Part shown: in pieces, positions 42,999-55,190 of the stretch
How the letters are laid out: each line of letters begins with the position of its first letter
How positions within the stretch are numbered: position 1 is the first letter of the stretch
Assembly (NCBI GenBank): GCA_902702965.1
Contig: CACRXP010000653.1
Span: forward strand, 137,515-201,514
Length of the DNA stretch: 64,000 bases
Direction of reading: 5' to 3'
Source of the DNA: Spirometra erinaceieuropaei
Lineage: Eukaryota > Platyhelminthes > Cestoda > Diphyllobothriidea > Diphyllobothriidae
Notes under the pieces: model-generated
Database searches by the model: none
What the model was told of the DNA's origin: nothing
What the model saw: the letters and a program-made list of their open reading frames with translations, nothing else
Made by a program: the position numbers and the translations under genes

Positions 42999-44528
42999 AA
43001 TCCGACTGTAAAGTGAACATGTTGGAGGGCTCCAAACCCACATTACTCGAGTGTGACTGAGGTCACGCTAGGAGAAATATGGATGCCTTGCTTGGGGTAA
43101 CAAGCTGAGGCGTAGTTGCTGCATGTGTCTGATGAACTAGTTGTTTGTGAGTTCGAAAACAGACTACTTTCTGTGGCCTTATAAGGACTTTTCCCTGAAG
43201 ACTTCGGAACTCAACTCCCCTCCTACTAAATGTGTATAAGAAGGGTCCATTGCATGCAACAGTGGGACGTTGCTTCGCTATTATTTAACCTTTGCTAATT
43301 GTACGGCAAACCGATTATCGGAAATGACCACTCATTCCCAAAATGCCGTTCAAATTCATAAACCGCATTGCCCAGTGGCCGACTCAGAAAGCCAGATGGA
43401 CACCTACATTAGGGGAAAGTAATGGTTTTTTTTTTAATATCGTAGTAATAATCCCAAGTCGGTATATCTTATAGAGAGCAGTTGTTGTACATTTTTGACG
43501 CGTGCCGTCTTCTAACATTCGTGACTGAAAAATCGGTCAGAATGTGAAGGAACCGTTGCTGCATTAAGTCACGCCAGGTCGTTTTTGTAAGTAAATTAAG
43601 CTATCTTTATTTCCAGGAACGAGTGCCTCGTTAATCTAAAAAAAATCTAACACCGCTGGACAAATACACAAATCAGCGCGTAGATATTTCAGTTTTTAAG
43701 AATTTTGGTTGGGACTCCTTCTTTTCTACATGAATCGCGTTACCCACGAATGATCTAATTTAAACAATCGCTTTTGTTACCAAAATCGACTTCTTCATGT
43801 TGACCATCTTGGTTTTGTGTCCCGCTTCTGATTTAAAAAAACGCACTTACAACTTCTAGCTTATCCTGTCTAGACGGTCACAATTTACTTGCAAAACTTC
43901 TAATTTTTTTGCTAAGCACTCACATATCTACGCCAGTTCCAATGACTCACTGGTCAGATTCTCAACTTTCATAAGTTACGTCCGGAAAAGTCGGCCATAA
44001 AATTTGATGCTTGCACTCTGAGCATCCCTTATACTCAGTTCAGGCTATGCCTAGACGCTGGTAGGCGTTGATCCTGCCTGGTAGAATTACTGCACGCACT
44101 TACGCATCTGTACTTTTAAGTCAGGTCGGTTCCGTCTTCTGATCTGCAGCGATTTTCGCCACGTGCAAATACTTGCGTCAAGTTTTGAGTTTTGAAAACT
44201 CCTGAAGACCGAATTCGCGTCCATTATGTTGAAGAACTTCGAGCACAATGTTAAGGCCTTTATCGACTACCGCTTTTTTCGTTTCGGTTTTTACGCCTCC
44301 TTTATTCCCGCTGGTCGTCCCTTATGGTCGCGATCTCCTTGACGAGCGCTTGCCAACGTCTGAGGCCGATCCTTTTTATCATATTTGTCTACCGTTAAAG
44401 GGGAAAAACTAGTTTTTCTTCTGTACGCAACCTCGTCACCGCCTTTTCCGCCCATGTGTTGCCTCTCACCCCCCCCCCACACACACATCTCCACGATCAC
44501 TTAACGTCTCCCCCCTCGTCTGCTATAG

Positions 44529-44840
44529 GAGAAATGGAAACGGGCCTGCCGGGTGCCAGCAGAGTTGCGCCCAAAGAAGGAGAAATTCAAGAACCGCAGC
44601 ATGGACGTGTTTGGCAGCAAGGTGGCCCAGGTCCACGTGCATCGCGAGCAAGGCCTGGAGAATCTGCGGCCGGGTGCCTCGATGCGAACCGCTCTGACGG
44701 GCAGCGTAAAGCGTGGCTTCGAGCGCCGCGATCCCAGCAGCGCCGACAAAGCTGCCGCCGGAGTGAAGTCAGGCAAGAAGCGCAAGCCCGAGAAGGCGGG
44801 TGCCACCCCAAGCGGCCCCAAACGACCACGCACATCATGA
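44529..44840 (+). CDS. RPF2: Second copy of RPF2 terminal exon
   Basis: Same length (312 nt), same acceptor context (CTATAG/GAG) and same stop as exon 7 at 34362. By eye there are eight substitutions: six silent and two changing residues near the C-terminus (V to A, A to T). The frame is open and could be spliced from the exon 6 donor at 30639. It would be either an alternative last exon or an orphan exon without promoter. The AATAAA that overlaps the stop in the first copy reads AATAAT here, which may weaken 3' end formation. Bounded on the left by the RTE-like element. Confidence 0.7.
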   Translation, partial: EKWKRACRVPAELRPKKEKFKNRSMDVFGSKVAQVHVHREQGLENLRPGASMRTALTGSVKRGFERRDPSSADKAAAGVKSGKKRKPEKAGATPSGPKRPRTS

Positions 44841-46018
44841 ATAATCATCTTTCTCATGTACTTGCTTTTTTCCGTTTTATCGCTCTAGGGGGTGAGGGGG
44901 TTGGGAGAGCAGGTGTGTCAGGCTGTCGGCCTCAGTATCTATCTCCGACTTCGTCTCCTACTGCTTCCACCATTGCCATCCTGCGGCAGCCTCTAGAGGG
45001 CTTGAACATTTTCCCTGTAAACGCTCGTTGGGGAGACGTGAACTCGGGCAGATCAATTGTCCACAAGCTTACCAACGGCGCGCTCTAAGATCGTTGTCCG
45101 TCCTTGATTGTGACGCTGCCTGTCTGTCCGACCTCTGGGTTCGAAGTCAGACACAATTAAAGTTACGGGAGTTGGTGTAGTCTGTCGCCTCACCCGCGAT
45201 AGACACGAAGTTTCCCGCTCAGTATGTTGTACAGTAAAAGTCGTGTTTGTGATACACAGACATATCTGCCCGCGTGGGGTGGTTATGAGTGGAAGTAGTT
45301 GCTGGCCATGCCTAGACTCTCAGTCCTGATACCGATCCAATGTGTTCTGAAACATTTTTATCTAATTGGCCAGCGGCTAGGGTAGTTGGCTGCTCAACCG
45401 CGCTCAGCCGGTTCTCTGGTGCACTATAGTAGTTGACTATAGTAGTCCGTACGCAACGGCCAACTTCACTGTGATCAGGGATCGTGACGCACGGGTCGAC
45501 TGCACCTGGGACCCTCTGTCGGTTACTCACCTAAATTTCGGTGGGTTTTCAATTCATCGAAACGCGGCGATCCTTCGACGACTCCCGTCTTGCCGCCTCT
45601 GTGGTGGCGCACGATTTCATTATCGAAGGTGGTAGGCGCCAGCCAACTGGGTTTATTCTACACGGTTAAGCTGTCTGTGCGGTAGGAGTGCGCTCTGCGG
45701 ACGGAGTCTTGTGAGGGGATGGCCGCCTGCCGTTTATATGGGTCCCTGATGCTGGCCGGACGGTGTACACGGCCACATCCGCTGAGGGATTGCCCGATAG
45801 CCTGTCGCGACCCACCGCCGCACGGATGTCCGCCTCGCGGAACGCCCGAGTGCTCCGTCTGCTCAGCGGAGCACTGCTCATGATCCCTGCTGCCAGAGGC
45901 GGGGACAGGTGAACGCATTGGGTGCTTACATCGTCGACCAATAGGAGGTAGGAAGTGAGTCCCAAGAGTCGAATCAGAGAAAGGATATACAATCGCTGAG
46001 GCAAGGAAACTTATCCGC

Positions 46019-46710
46019 CTGACGTTTCGGATTCTCAATCAAACCCATAATCCAATCGCAGATAAGGGCGGTAGGCGCACAAGGGGTGCAGTATTCATAG
46101 GACGCATTTGCTACGCCGAGTCATGCGCCTGCCATAATTAGCAGCTGCCGTATTCGTAGGTAGTGCGGTGATGGCTTGCTTGTCTGCATCTAAATCTTTA
46201 ATCCCCATAATTCAATAACTCGTGTTGATTATTCACATTATAATTACTCGGCAATTTAGCTCGCTGATACTGTCACTGAGAGCAGCGTCCGCTCACGCCC
46301 TGTCGATCTAGCCGATTACTCTGCCCCAGTAAAGTACCGGACTCGAATACGAAGATTGGAGGTCACTACGCTCCTTAATGGACTGAGGGCCGGGGGGTCA
46401 CGAATCAAGCATGTCACGCAGTTGTCACCTCTCATGGGCATTTCGACCTCATAGAACTCAAGGGTGCCGCGGGACTTCAAACTCAGAGGTCAGGAGATCG
46501 AGGCTGGGAGAGTAACCTTAGCTTTGGGCAGAATGCATAAGCGGCCACCGTCCAAAAGTCTAGTCAAGGTCTCGTTGTCTGCGCAAATCGCATTGTGGCC
46601 AAGGTCGCGCCCTATGTCACCTATAATTAAGCGGTGCTGCACAACTCCTGAACAGTTGAACTCATTTTGAAGATGAGTCTATCTCAAAGTACGATAACTG
46701 ACAACTAGAA
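46019..46710 (-). pseudogene. Decayed PLE 3' region with hammerhead-like motif (copy B)
   Basis: Duplicate of 35839-36540. The motif region has lost a further piece (CATAATCC joined to AATCGC), so the CTGATGA side is missing while GAAACGTCAGG remains at 46019-46030. Confidence 0.5.
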
Positions 46711-48136
46711 GATTTCCAAATCAGAAGTCAAGGTAGACAGTTATTCGAAAGTCGCTTACACGAGAGTCAGCAGTGGCAGCAATTGCTCTCACTAGCCGAG
46801 TGAGAGCTACTCAGGCTGTTACCGCCGGCGCGTGGTGTATGCGTGCGCCTGAGTCTTGACTGCCTTCAGCCAATCAGAGGGGTGTGCGGCGTTGATTGGC
46901 CAGTGTTGAGCGGACTGAAAGCAGCGTGGGCGAGCGACCACGGAGGCAGACAGCCACATGCCCATCCGGATCCCGAGGCAAGTGAATCAAAGCAATTTCC
47001 GGACGGCTCCAGAGTCGTCAAAATTAATTTGACATGTGGAGTCCTTTATAGAAAATTTGATCGCCAGAGTGACCGGGACACGGATCCGCGACAGATATTC
47101 TGTAGATTCATGTCTGGGTTATTTGTTCACCTCAAGGAATTGGTAGACTTGCAAAAGTAAAAGCATTTTCCTCAGAGGGCCATTTTTCGGTCCTTACAGA
47201 AATCAACTTGGTTAACTGATTGGTTAGGGAGAATGATCACGTGCTCTTGAACTGTGGCATGTTGCCACTCAACCAAAAGACCACACGACCACACAATCGA
47301 TGTTGGCATCAGACGCTGCAATCTCCTTTTATCTGTCCTTTTCAAGTACTGTTCTGTCCGCTGTAACTAACGACTACGACAGGTTTTTATTGGAAAGTCC
47401 AAGAAAACGCTATATTCTTTTGACCGCGTCCCTGCCGAATCCTGGGGGGTTGACTGAAAACCGAAGTCTCCGTCCAGTGGATTTGAATCCTCACCTCGGT
47501 ATTTACCGTTGCAAATGACGCAAGGTATCTGGCGTGGGGCTGGTTTATTTATCTCGCTTCCTCTGCCTTTCAGAATGAATTACGTAAGAGGAAATTCGAT
47601 GGGCAGATCAGTCCTCCTGGCTGTCTGATATTTCGGGTCAGAGCAAGAGTCTGTCAGCAGTAGTAATGAACGACTAACAGCTCCCCGCCCGGGAGTGAGA
47701 GCGTAATGCCTGCTAGTCCTAAGAGAGACTAGGACGTTGATTTCGGGATTGGCGGTCAGAGGTCTAATTTGTCTTATTATCGGCCTGTACCATCGTCTGT
47801 TTGCGGCGAAGTAATATGCTAATCCTGCATCCTGCGTCTTCTGTCGCAATGCGTTTCCGTCTAGTGCATTCTTGCACATTCGCACCGAAGGCAGTCTACC
47901 CGTCCAAAATTGCAAGGCCCTAGATGATGCTGTCATCGCGTCTGGTCAAGCTCTGACACTGTGGGGCTCTCCGTGGTGTCCAGCCAATCACAGCCCTTCA
48001 AATCAGCCAATCACCTCTCCAAGTCTGATGCAGATGCACTGTTGCTCAACCAACTCGGAAGCATGGGCCAGCGGACTCCGACAACATTCTGTGCGGGAGT
48101 CAATACGTGATTTCCTTCCAAACTGTAGACAGCGAG

Positions 48137-48379
48137 TCACAGTGATACGCACTCTGTCGTCTCTGTAAGGTCCTCCTTCCCCGCCCCGAGACACAACCTC
48201 TGACGAAAGGTTGTTTCAATCTGAAGTGCACACTGGCGAGGTCCTTTGTTCGCTGTTTTCTGAGGATCGAGAGAGGAGGGTGGATCGAGAATATTGTGTT
48301 CATAGACGCTAATGATAGTGTCGCGCCCTCGATTGTAACTGTTTCCCCTTCTCGGACACTGCTGTCGCATATCCACCAT
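48137..48379 (-). CDS. Unassigned 80-codon frame, also present in duplication copy A
   Basis: The frame MVDMRQQCPRRGNSYNRGRD... ending TECVSL is open here and at 37970-38212, with about nine residue differences. No family is recognised. Maintenance may just reflect the recent duplication of non-coding DNA. Confidence 0.15.
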   Translation of the reverse strand: MVDMRQQCPRRGNSYNRGRDTIISVYEHNILDPPSSLDPQKTANKGPRQCALQIETTFRQRLCLGAGKEDLTETTECVSL

Positions 48380-49029
48380 TAGTCTCGAAACTCACACGCC
48401 TCGGTCCTAACATGCAATCAGTCGCGTCAAAGTTTCTTGCTTTCTTCGCCAGCCAATCACAACCATTCGGACTGACCGACCAACCCCCGCTAGGGCGGAC
48501 GCTGGTTACTCTGTCTGTGATCCAAACACACACACTCTTTGCTTCGACTGTCCATGACCGTGGGTTTGTGGTGCTGAATGCATGTATGTACTTGACAAAC
48601 CTGTAGGATTAGGCACCGTGCTGAACTGCTCGGGCATCGATCGGGGGTTGACGTTTAGCCTTTATCAGTTTCTTCCGTCTGCCGACGGCTGAGTTCGCAT
48701 TGCCTATAATCTTTGTTTTCGTCGTGTCCATGATATTTAGTCGAATTGTGATGTTGGATGGGTCGAAGTTACCAAAATCGGTAGTAAAGGCTGACAGAGC
48801 ATGAGGTGTTTGTGTCTGTGCCCGAGCTTTTTCAGTTGCGACCGATCATCAAAAGCGAAAAACATCGCTCTGCGTCACGCCGACCGCCTCAATTTTGTTA
48901 CAGTGACCTTTGCAGACACACTCCTGCTCGGAAGACTTCTCTAGTAGGCTCAGCGTCCCACTTTAATCGTTTTTTAAACACTGAGATCGAAGCCATTTCA
49001 TGACCACCTTTTGCAAGCACTTTGAATTG

Positions 49030-49182
49030 ATCAGAAGAAGAAGCGATCGCTGGAACAATGGCTTTATTCGCCTGACGTTTCGATTCGGAATCCGAAACGT
49101 CAGGCGAATAAAGCCATTGTTCCAGCGATCGCTTCTTCTTCTGATCAACTACTTCCTGGAACTCGCATTTTCGCTTGTATCG
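49030..49182. mobile_element. Head-to-head hammerhead unit (hairpin) inserted in copy B
   Basis: Positions 49027-49148 form a near-perfect palindrome with arms of about 56 bp. Each arm carries GAAGAAGAAGCGATCGCTGG and CCTGACGTTTCG, matching the unit at 15806-15923. It continues ACTTCCTGGAACTCGCATTT, also seen after the 15.8-kb unit. The 153-bp insert is bracketed by GCACTTTGAATTG (49017-49029 and 49183-49195). Copy A has the unoccupied site. Only the GAAACGTC half of the ribozyme core is present. Confidence 0.8.
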
Positions 49183-49235
49183 GCACTTTGAATTGTTCGG
49201 TTGGTCCCAGGGACAGTTAAGTGCTCTTTCTTAAT

Positions 49236-49445
49236 GTGGCCTTTATGGCACTCCGGCTGTGTGGGATCCGAACCAGGCGTCGGCGGCACGCCTAGGTGCG
49301 GCTTCGACCGTGCCAGCCTCCAAGCTCTGTTGTGTGGGTTGAAATCCTGGTTATTTGTTGTGTGGACCAGGGGGTGTGGTGGAACGCCAAGGTTAGGATC
49401 CGTCCGAGCCATCTACTTGCGGCCTCCCTCGGTCCTCATTGGGTG
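49236..49445 (+). repeat. Repeat R relatives, two tandem pieces
   Basis: GGCACGCCTAGGTGCGGCTT...GTGCCAGCC (from about 49280) and GTGGACCAGGGGGTGTGGTG (from about 49360) are related to each other and to the reverse strand of 19010-19110. Located just after the end of duplication copy B. Confidence 0.5.
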
Positions 49446-51064
49446 ATCCCAACTAAGATCGTACGAAGTTTACGGAACTAGTCGCCACAAGGAGCTATAG
49501 CTAGAGATGCCTGAACGGACAATTATGAGGTCCTTGGGCGGCGACGCAAGGCAAATTCGACAACTGATGGCACACAGTTGCAACCCATCCCTTCGACTAT
49601 GACTGCATAGGAAGATCGGATTAATGCGTTCATGTGTGTGTTAGGTTGTCGTAATCTGACTACACCAAGGCAGCTCCTACAAGACAGCGCGAGCGCAGAT
49701 AAGATTCGAACAAGACCACGGTCTGACTCATAGGCATTGTCAGTTTAAGCTACCACGCTCCGATCTGCTACGATGAACCCAGCTTCAAGACTGTCAGCAC
49801 TACATGACGGTTCGCAGCGAATACAAGTATGGACTAGTCCTCGCCGTCCACCAAGGTTGCCTGTCCAAATTTATTTCCCGTCGTTTGGGCTTGGCGGAAC
49901 CCAGGCTCAAGACAGCGATGAATCGAACTCGTGGGAAGACAGTCCAAAGTCGCCACGCCACATTTCCGCCACCATTCTGGGCTGTATTTCACAGGACAGT
50001 CAGTGCGTCAAACTTGTCGCTGCATGCCTGCCACTATTTAGTCGTCAGGCCCGACAGTATGAGCCTGGCAGCTAACCTCTATTAAAAAATGCTCCACCAT
50101 TCGTCACCCTTAGGCACGTCCGGCAATTAATGGTTGGTAAGCGAGGAACTCGCTAAGTAGTGCCCCCCGTTCTGGGATGAAACAACCAGGTCGCATGCAA
50201 GACTGCCTTGCCAGTCGGGGACAACAATCGGAACCCAGTCCGGGCGGGGGGTGAGACGGACGCTGCGCAAGCCTACGCTTGATTCGAACGACACCCGATG
50301 CATACTCGACGGCAGAGCTGTGGGCAGGACACTTGGACCCGCTTTTAAGCTAAGGCGCCAGCGCGTGCTGGAGGTTGACATTCGTTCTCCATCAGAGATA
50401 AACTGAAGACTCGGGAGCGGACTCAAGCGCCTATCCCTACGGATATCTGCTGCTCCGTGGGATAAAGCTGTTAACACCAGAAGCAGGGGGCGACCGGCGA
50501 GCGAGGCTCTGCTGAAAGCAACTGTACCAACCAAGAGCGATGGACCGGGACCAGATCCCCCGCCGCGGACATTCACGGTGGCAGGGCCTCACCAACGTCT
50601 GCGAGAAACTTCGATCCGTAGGTCTTAGGATCAACGTCATCACCCAAAGCGTTCAGCAAAACCCCATTTGAAGGGGAATCTAGGGGCATGAGACTACGCA
50701 AAGCTAGCCGAATAACTGTCGTGCTCGGTCTATTTGAAACAGACAGCCACCCACTCATCGACCGTAAAAACGACCAGATCAACCTAATGCGGGGACCAGG
50801 AGGGCGCTTGTGTTTACCCATTCACCCTAGCAAGGGTAAGATGGACAGTCGAAGGTGACACGAAGCGAGACTGCCAACACGATAAAACCCGCCGTCCCAC
50901 CAATAGTAGGTAGTCTAACGAACCATGTCGCAACACCTCGCATAGCGATTAACCTCACGACCGTGGAAGCAAAGACTTCGGGATAAAAACAATATATTCA
51001 AACATAGCAGATCTCTACAGCGGGTAGAAAAATAAAACACGATTTTAATCTTTATGAGCTAAGT
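49446..51064. other. No gene recognised, downstream of beta-tubulin
   Basis: Several long open frames occur on both strands at 49773-50821 because the region is GC-richer, but none has a recognisable domain and they overlap each other antisense. The segment near 51020-51060 (AAAATAAAACACG) may hold the tubulin 3' UTR; ATTTTTCTACCCGC lies upstream on the minus strand. Confidence 0.4.
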
Positions 51065-52466
<1,402 letters not shown>

Positions 52467-53530
52467 GCCAACGGTGTTCAAATTTCGAAATGCGAGCCCG
52501 GGCACAAGAAAGCCTTCGTCGATTAATTAAAACAGATCACGCGAAGCCTTCAAAACAGTTTAAGGTTCACAATCAGCAATTCGTGAAGGAATGTCCGTGG
52601 ACTATAAAGTAGTGAGCGAACGTTCAGCAGGGATCTGTGAGAGTATTAAAATAGGCCTCTGATGGTTGTTAAATTCATGAAACTGTGACAATCGTTGTTT
52701 TTGCAGATTTAACAACATGAAATGTTCTAATCCAGTTTTCCGCAGTGTAAATTACAAATCGGAAGGTGATGCTGGACTTTCCTGACAAGCGCTTTCCGTC
52801 GTTGGCATTAAATCACTCATATCTTGGAGTATCGTTTATACAGCAACCGTCCACGAGCACCACTACAAACGTACGAAAGGCAAGGATTAGCTAAGAACTC
52901 CTACATTCGATAGTAGAACAATGGAGGTTGTACATGTCTGCCAATATTCTCCAGCATTGGGATGGACTATTTCTTCTGAAAAAAAAACTCGCTGTATTAT
53001 TAATCATTTTTGGTAAAAATAGGATATTTATGGCATCTCAAAATGGGCCATATTCCCGTCCATCGCAGTTTGACCCAGTCCGTGCAACGGTAACGTGTCA
53101 CAGCAGGGTTGACATTCAAGATTCTGTTGTACATACTTTCAACCTTCCACGACCTTTCAGTTTATTTGCCACTCAACCGGGAAAATCATGGCGTAGATCC
53201 AATACTTCAAATTCTGCGCTGCCTATTGTAATTTTACATAGGTTACCTCTTAGATTCGTCATTCATGTCAGTTCAAAAATTCCGAAAACTGGAAGGCACA
53301 TTCTATCCTTCTGACGTTTTCAAAGTTATGTTCACGTCCCGTATGTAGTGTCTACAAGAGCTTGGAAATTTGTAAGCCTTTCTAGCCGATTCATAAGGTA
53401 TTTATTTTTATTCGCGACTATTTGGTTCGCTCTTCATTGTACGTTTAATAAAACATTGTAAGCTTAATTCATCCATGGGCGCCATGCCTGAACGCAATAT
53501 TCTGTCACTGGTCAGGAAATTTTTTTAATT
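52467..53530. other. 5' flank of beta-tubulin; no further gene recognised
   Basis: The upstream region must contain the tubulin promoter. The 128-codon frame at 52928-53314 (plus) has no recognisable domain. Confidence 0.4.
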
Positions 53531-53539
53531 TCGACTAAA

Positions 53540-53980
53540 AAGCCCTTTGTAAAATGGCCGAATTGTCTCTTAATCCGTCCACACTCTTCATTGCTTTCCC
53601 TAATATCTTGACGATGAAGTAATGTTTTAAGAGTGGAATCCATTCATACGCCAAAGTCTCTTATTTTCGTTAACTGGTTCGAGTTGATGACCTCTGAATT
53701 ATTTGTGATATCCAAATATGACAGCTTGATTGTAATCCTACAACTTGGAGTTCGCTAAAATTCAGGCTTGGAAACCACTCAGCGCACCACTGTTGTGAAC
53801 GATCCAAGTTATTTTCAAACTGTAGTGCATTTGCTATCGGCTTCCACAACTTCGGATCACCAACAAACATTGTCCTCTGGCATGTTAGGCAACCCAGTCG
53901 GTCTTTCGAACATATTAAAAGCGGGATGGAACTGGAAACACTCCCCTGGGACTGTCGCTGGAAAATATTGCTCACTCTGA
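53540..53980 (-). pseudogene. Non-LTR RT fragment (CR1/jockey-like)
   Basis: The minus strand reads MFVGDPKLWKPIANALQFEN then NLDRSQQWCAEWFPSLNF. This fits the motif C region FADDxKLW...LQxDLxxLxxWxxxWxLxFN with the aspartates partly lost (VGDP). Downstream, ETLAYEWIPLLKHYF is a decayed continuation. No other part of the element is seen nearby. Confidence 0.55.
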
Positions 53981-54559
53981 TTTGGGGTTACCAACACAAA
54001 ACTCTTGAGTCTGTTGGGGAGGAATTCGTCCGGCTATTCGATAAGCCCTAGTCACACCTATTTAAAGTAATTTAAATACCATTCGTCTGTGCAGAAAATT
54101 GTTTAAAAACCTAGTGCCGGTGCAGGCGGCTTCTACTTATAAACTCCCCTATTACCTTCGTCCAGTCTTCCGTGAACATGAGTGGGTTGTTGAGGTAGGA
54201 TGTACATCTTCTTAATTCATGCTAATACACTATAAGTAAGTGTTGTGCCTCAAAAGGCCTTATTAAATGGATTTCTATTATTTTTTTATTTAACTGACTA
54301 AAGCTGACACTTCACAGCAAATGCTTATGAACTTCAAGGTCTTGAAAATATTTCGTGAGGTTCCGTCACACCCTTTTCATATGGGATCATGATGACATGA
54401 TCCCAGTCAGTAGACAGATCTCCAGCCCCCATGAAAGTCTCAAAGACCTTTCGGAAAGGAAAGGTCAGCTGGTCAGCGAGCTATTTCATAACTTTTGTGG
54501 AAGTGCCGTTGGCATCAGGCGATGTTATAGGCTGTAGCTGTCCAAATATTTTCCATTAA
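53981..54559. other. No gene recognised
   Basis: AT-rich text without coding similarity. Confidence 0.45.
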
Positions 54560-54640
54560 TGTCGCCTTCTTCGCGACAACTTCCTGGAACTCGCCTCCTC
54601 ACTTCTATGTGTCCGTCATGTTCACTACCTTGCTGGGTGC
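54560..54640 (+). repeat. Fragment of the hammerhead unit downstream sequence
   Basis: TCGCCTTCTTCGCGACAACT then TCCTGGAACTCGCCTCCTCAC resembles CTTCCTGG.ACTCG..TCTTCGCT after the units at 15806 and 49027. No ribozyme core is visible here. Confidence 0.4.
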
Positions 54641-55190
54641 GACTGTTAATTGTCCACGAAATTCTTTAACGAGTCCTTCCCGTTTCGACCCTAAGTGAAC
54701 TATTGACGACCGTAGTAAGTTCGTCTGTTTCTGGTCCTGGACGGATGTTTCTGCATTCAGGCAAGGAAGATTCTGATCACACCCATCGTGCCATACGGAA
54801 AAGAAGCCTCTTCAGGTTTGCGAATACCCCTTGAGGATGTATGACAGGAATTCGCACAGAATTCAATCGAAAGGGGAGTCCTGTTCCATGCAAGAAATTT
54901 CCCCGATGTGCAGCAGTACCCTAACTATTAAAAGGCTTACAAGTCATATTAATTACGTGACATTTGGCGAATTGTAAATGCATACATATATATTTAGAGG
55001 GATAGAGAGAGAGCCCTTGATGACCCTATTTATGTACAGTGCTTTCGCAGATTCGCACTCAAAATAAAATTGCCGGCATTTACAATGTGATCGGGTCACA
55101 GTAAATCTTAATAATAGGGAAATGCATCGAGTCTCTGTAATTCAGTGCGGAGGGATTGTATCTAACAGTGCTTTACAGAACTGGCTTTGT

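Larger units (their letters stand above)
42999..49226 (+). repeat. Segmental duplication, copy B
   Basis: Collinear with 32847-39527 from AATCCGACTGTAAAGTGAAC to GGGACAGTTAAGTGCTC. It contains the second copy of RPF2 exon 7, the PLE 3' relic (46019-46710) and an inserted hairpin unit (49030-49182) absent from copy A. The left boundary coincides with the 3' end of the RTE-like element. Confidence 0.95.

Noticed and set aside
49773..50821. Set of overlapping open frames downstream of tubulin as a gene
   Set aside because: Frames of similar length occur on both strands with no recognisable domain or splice-site pattern. GC content explains them.
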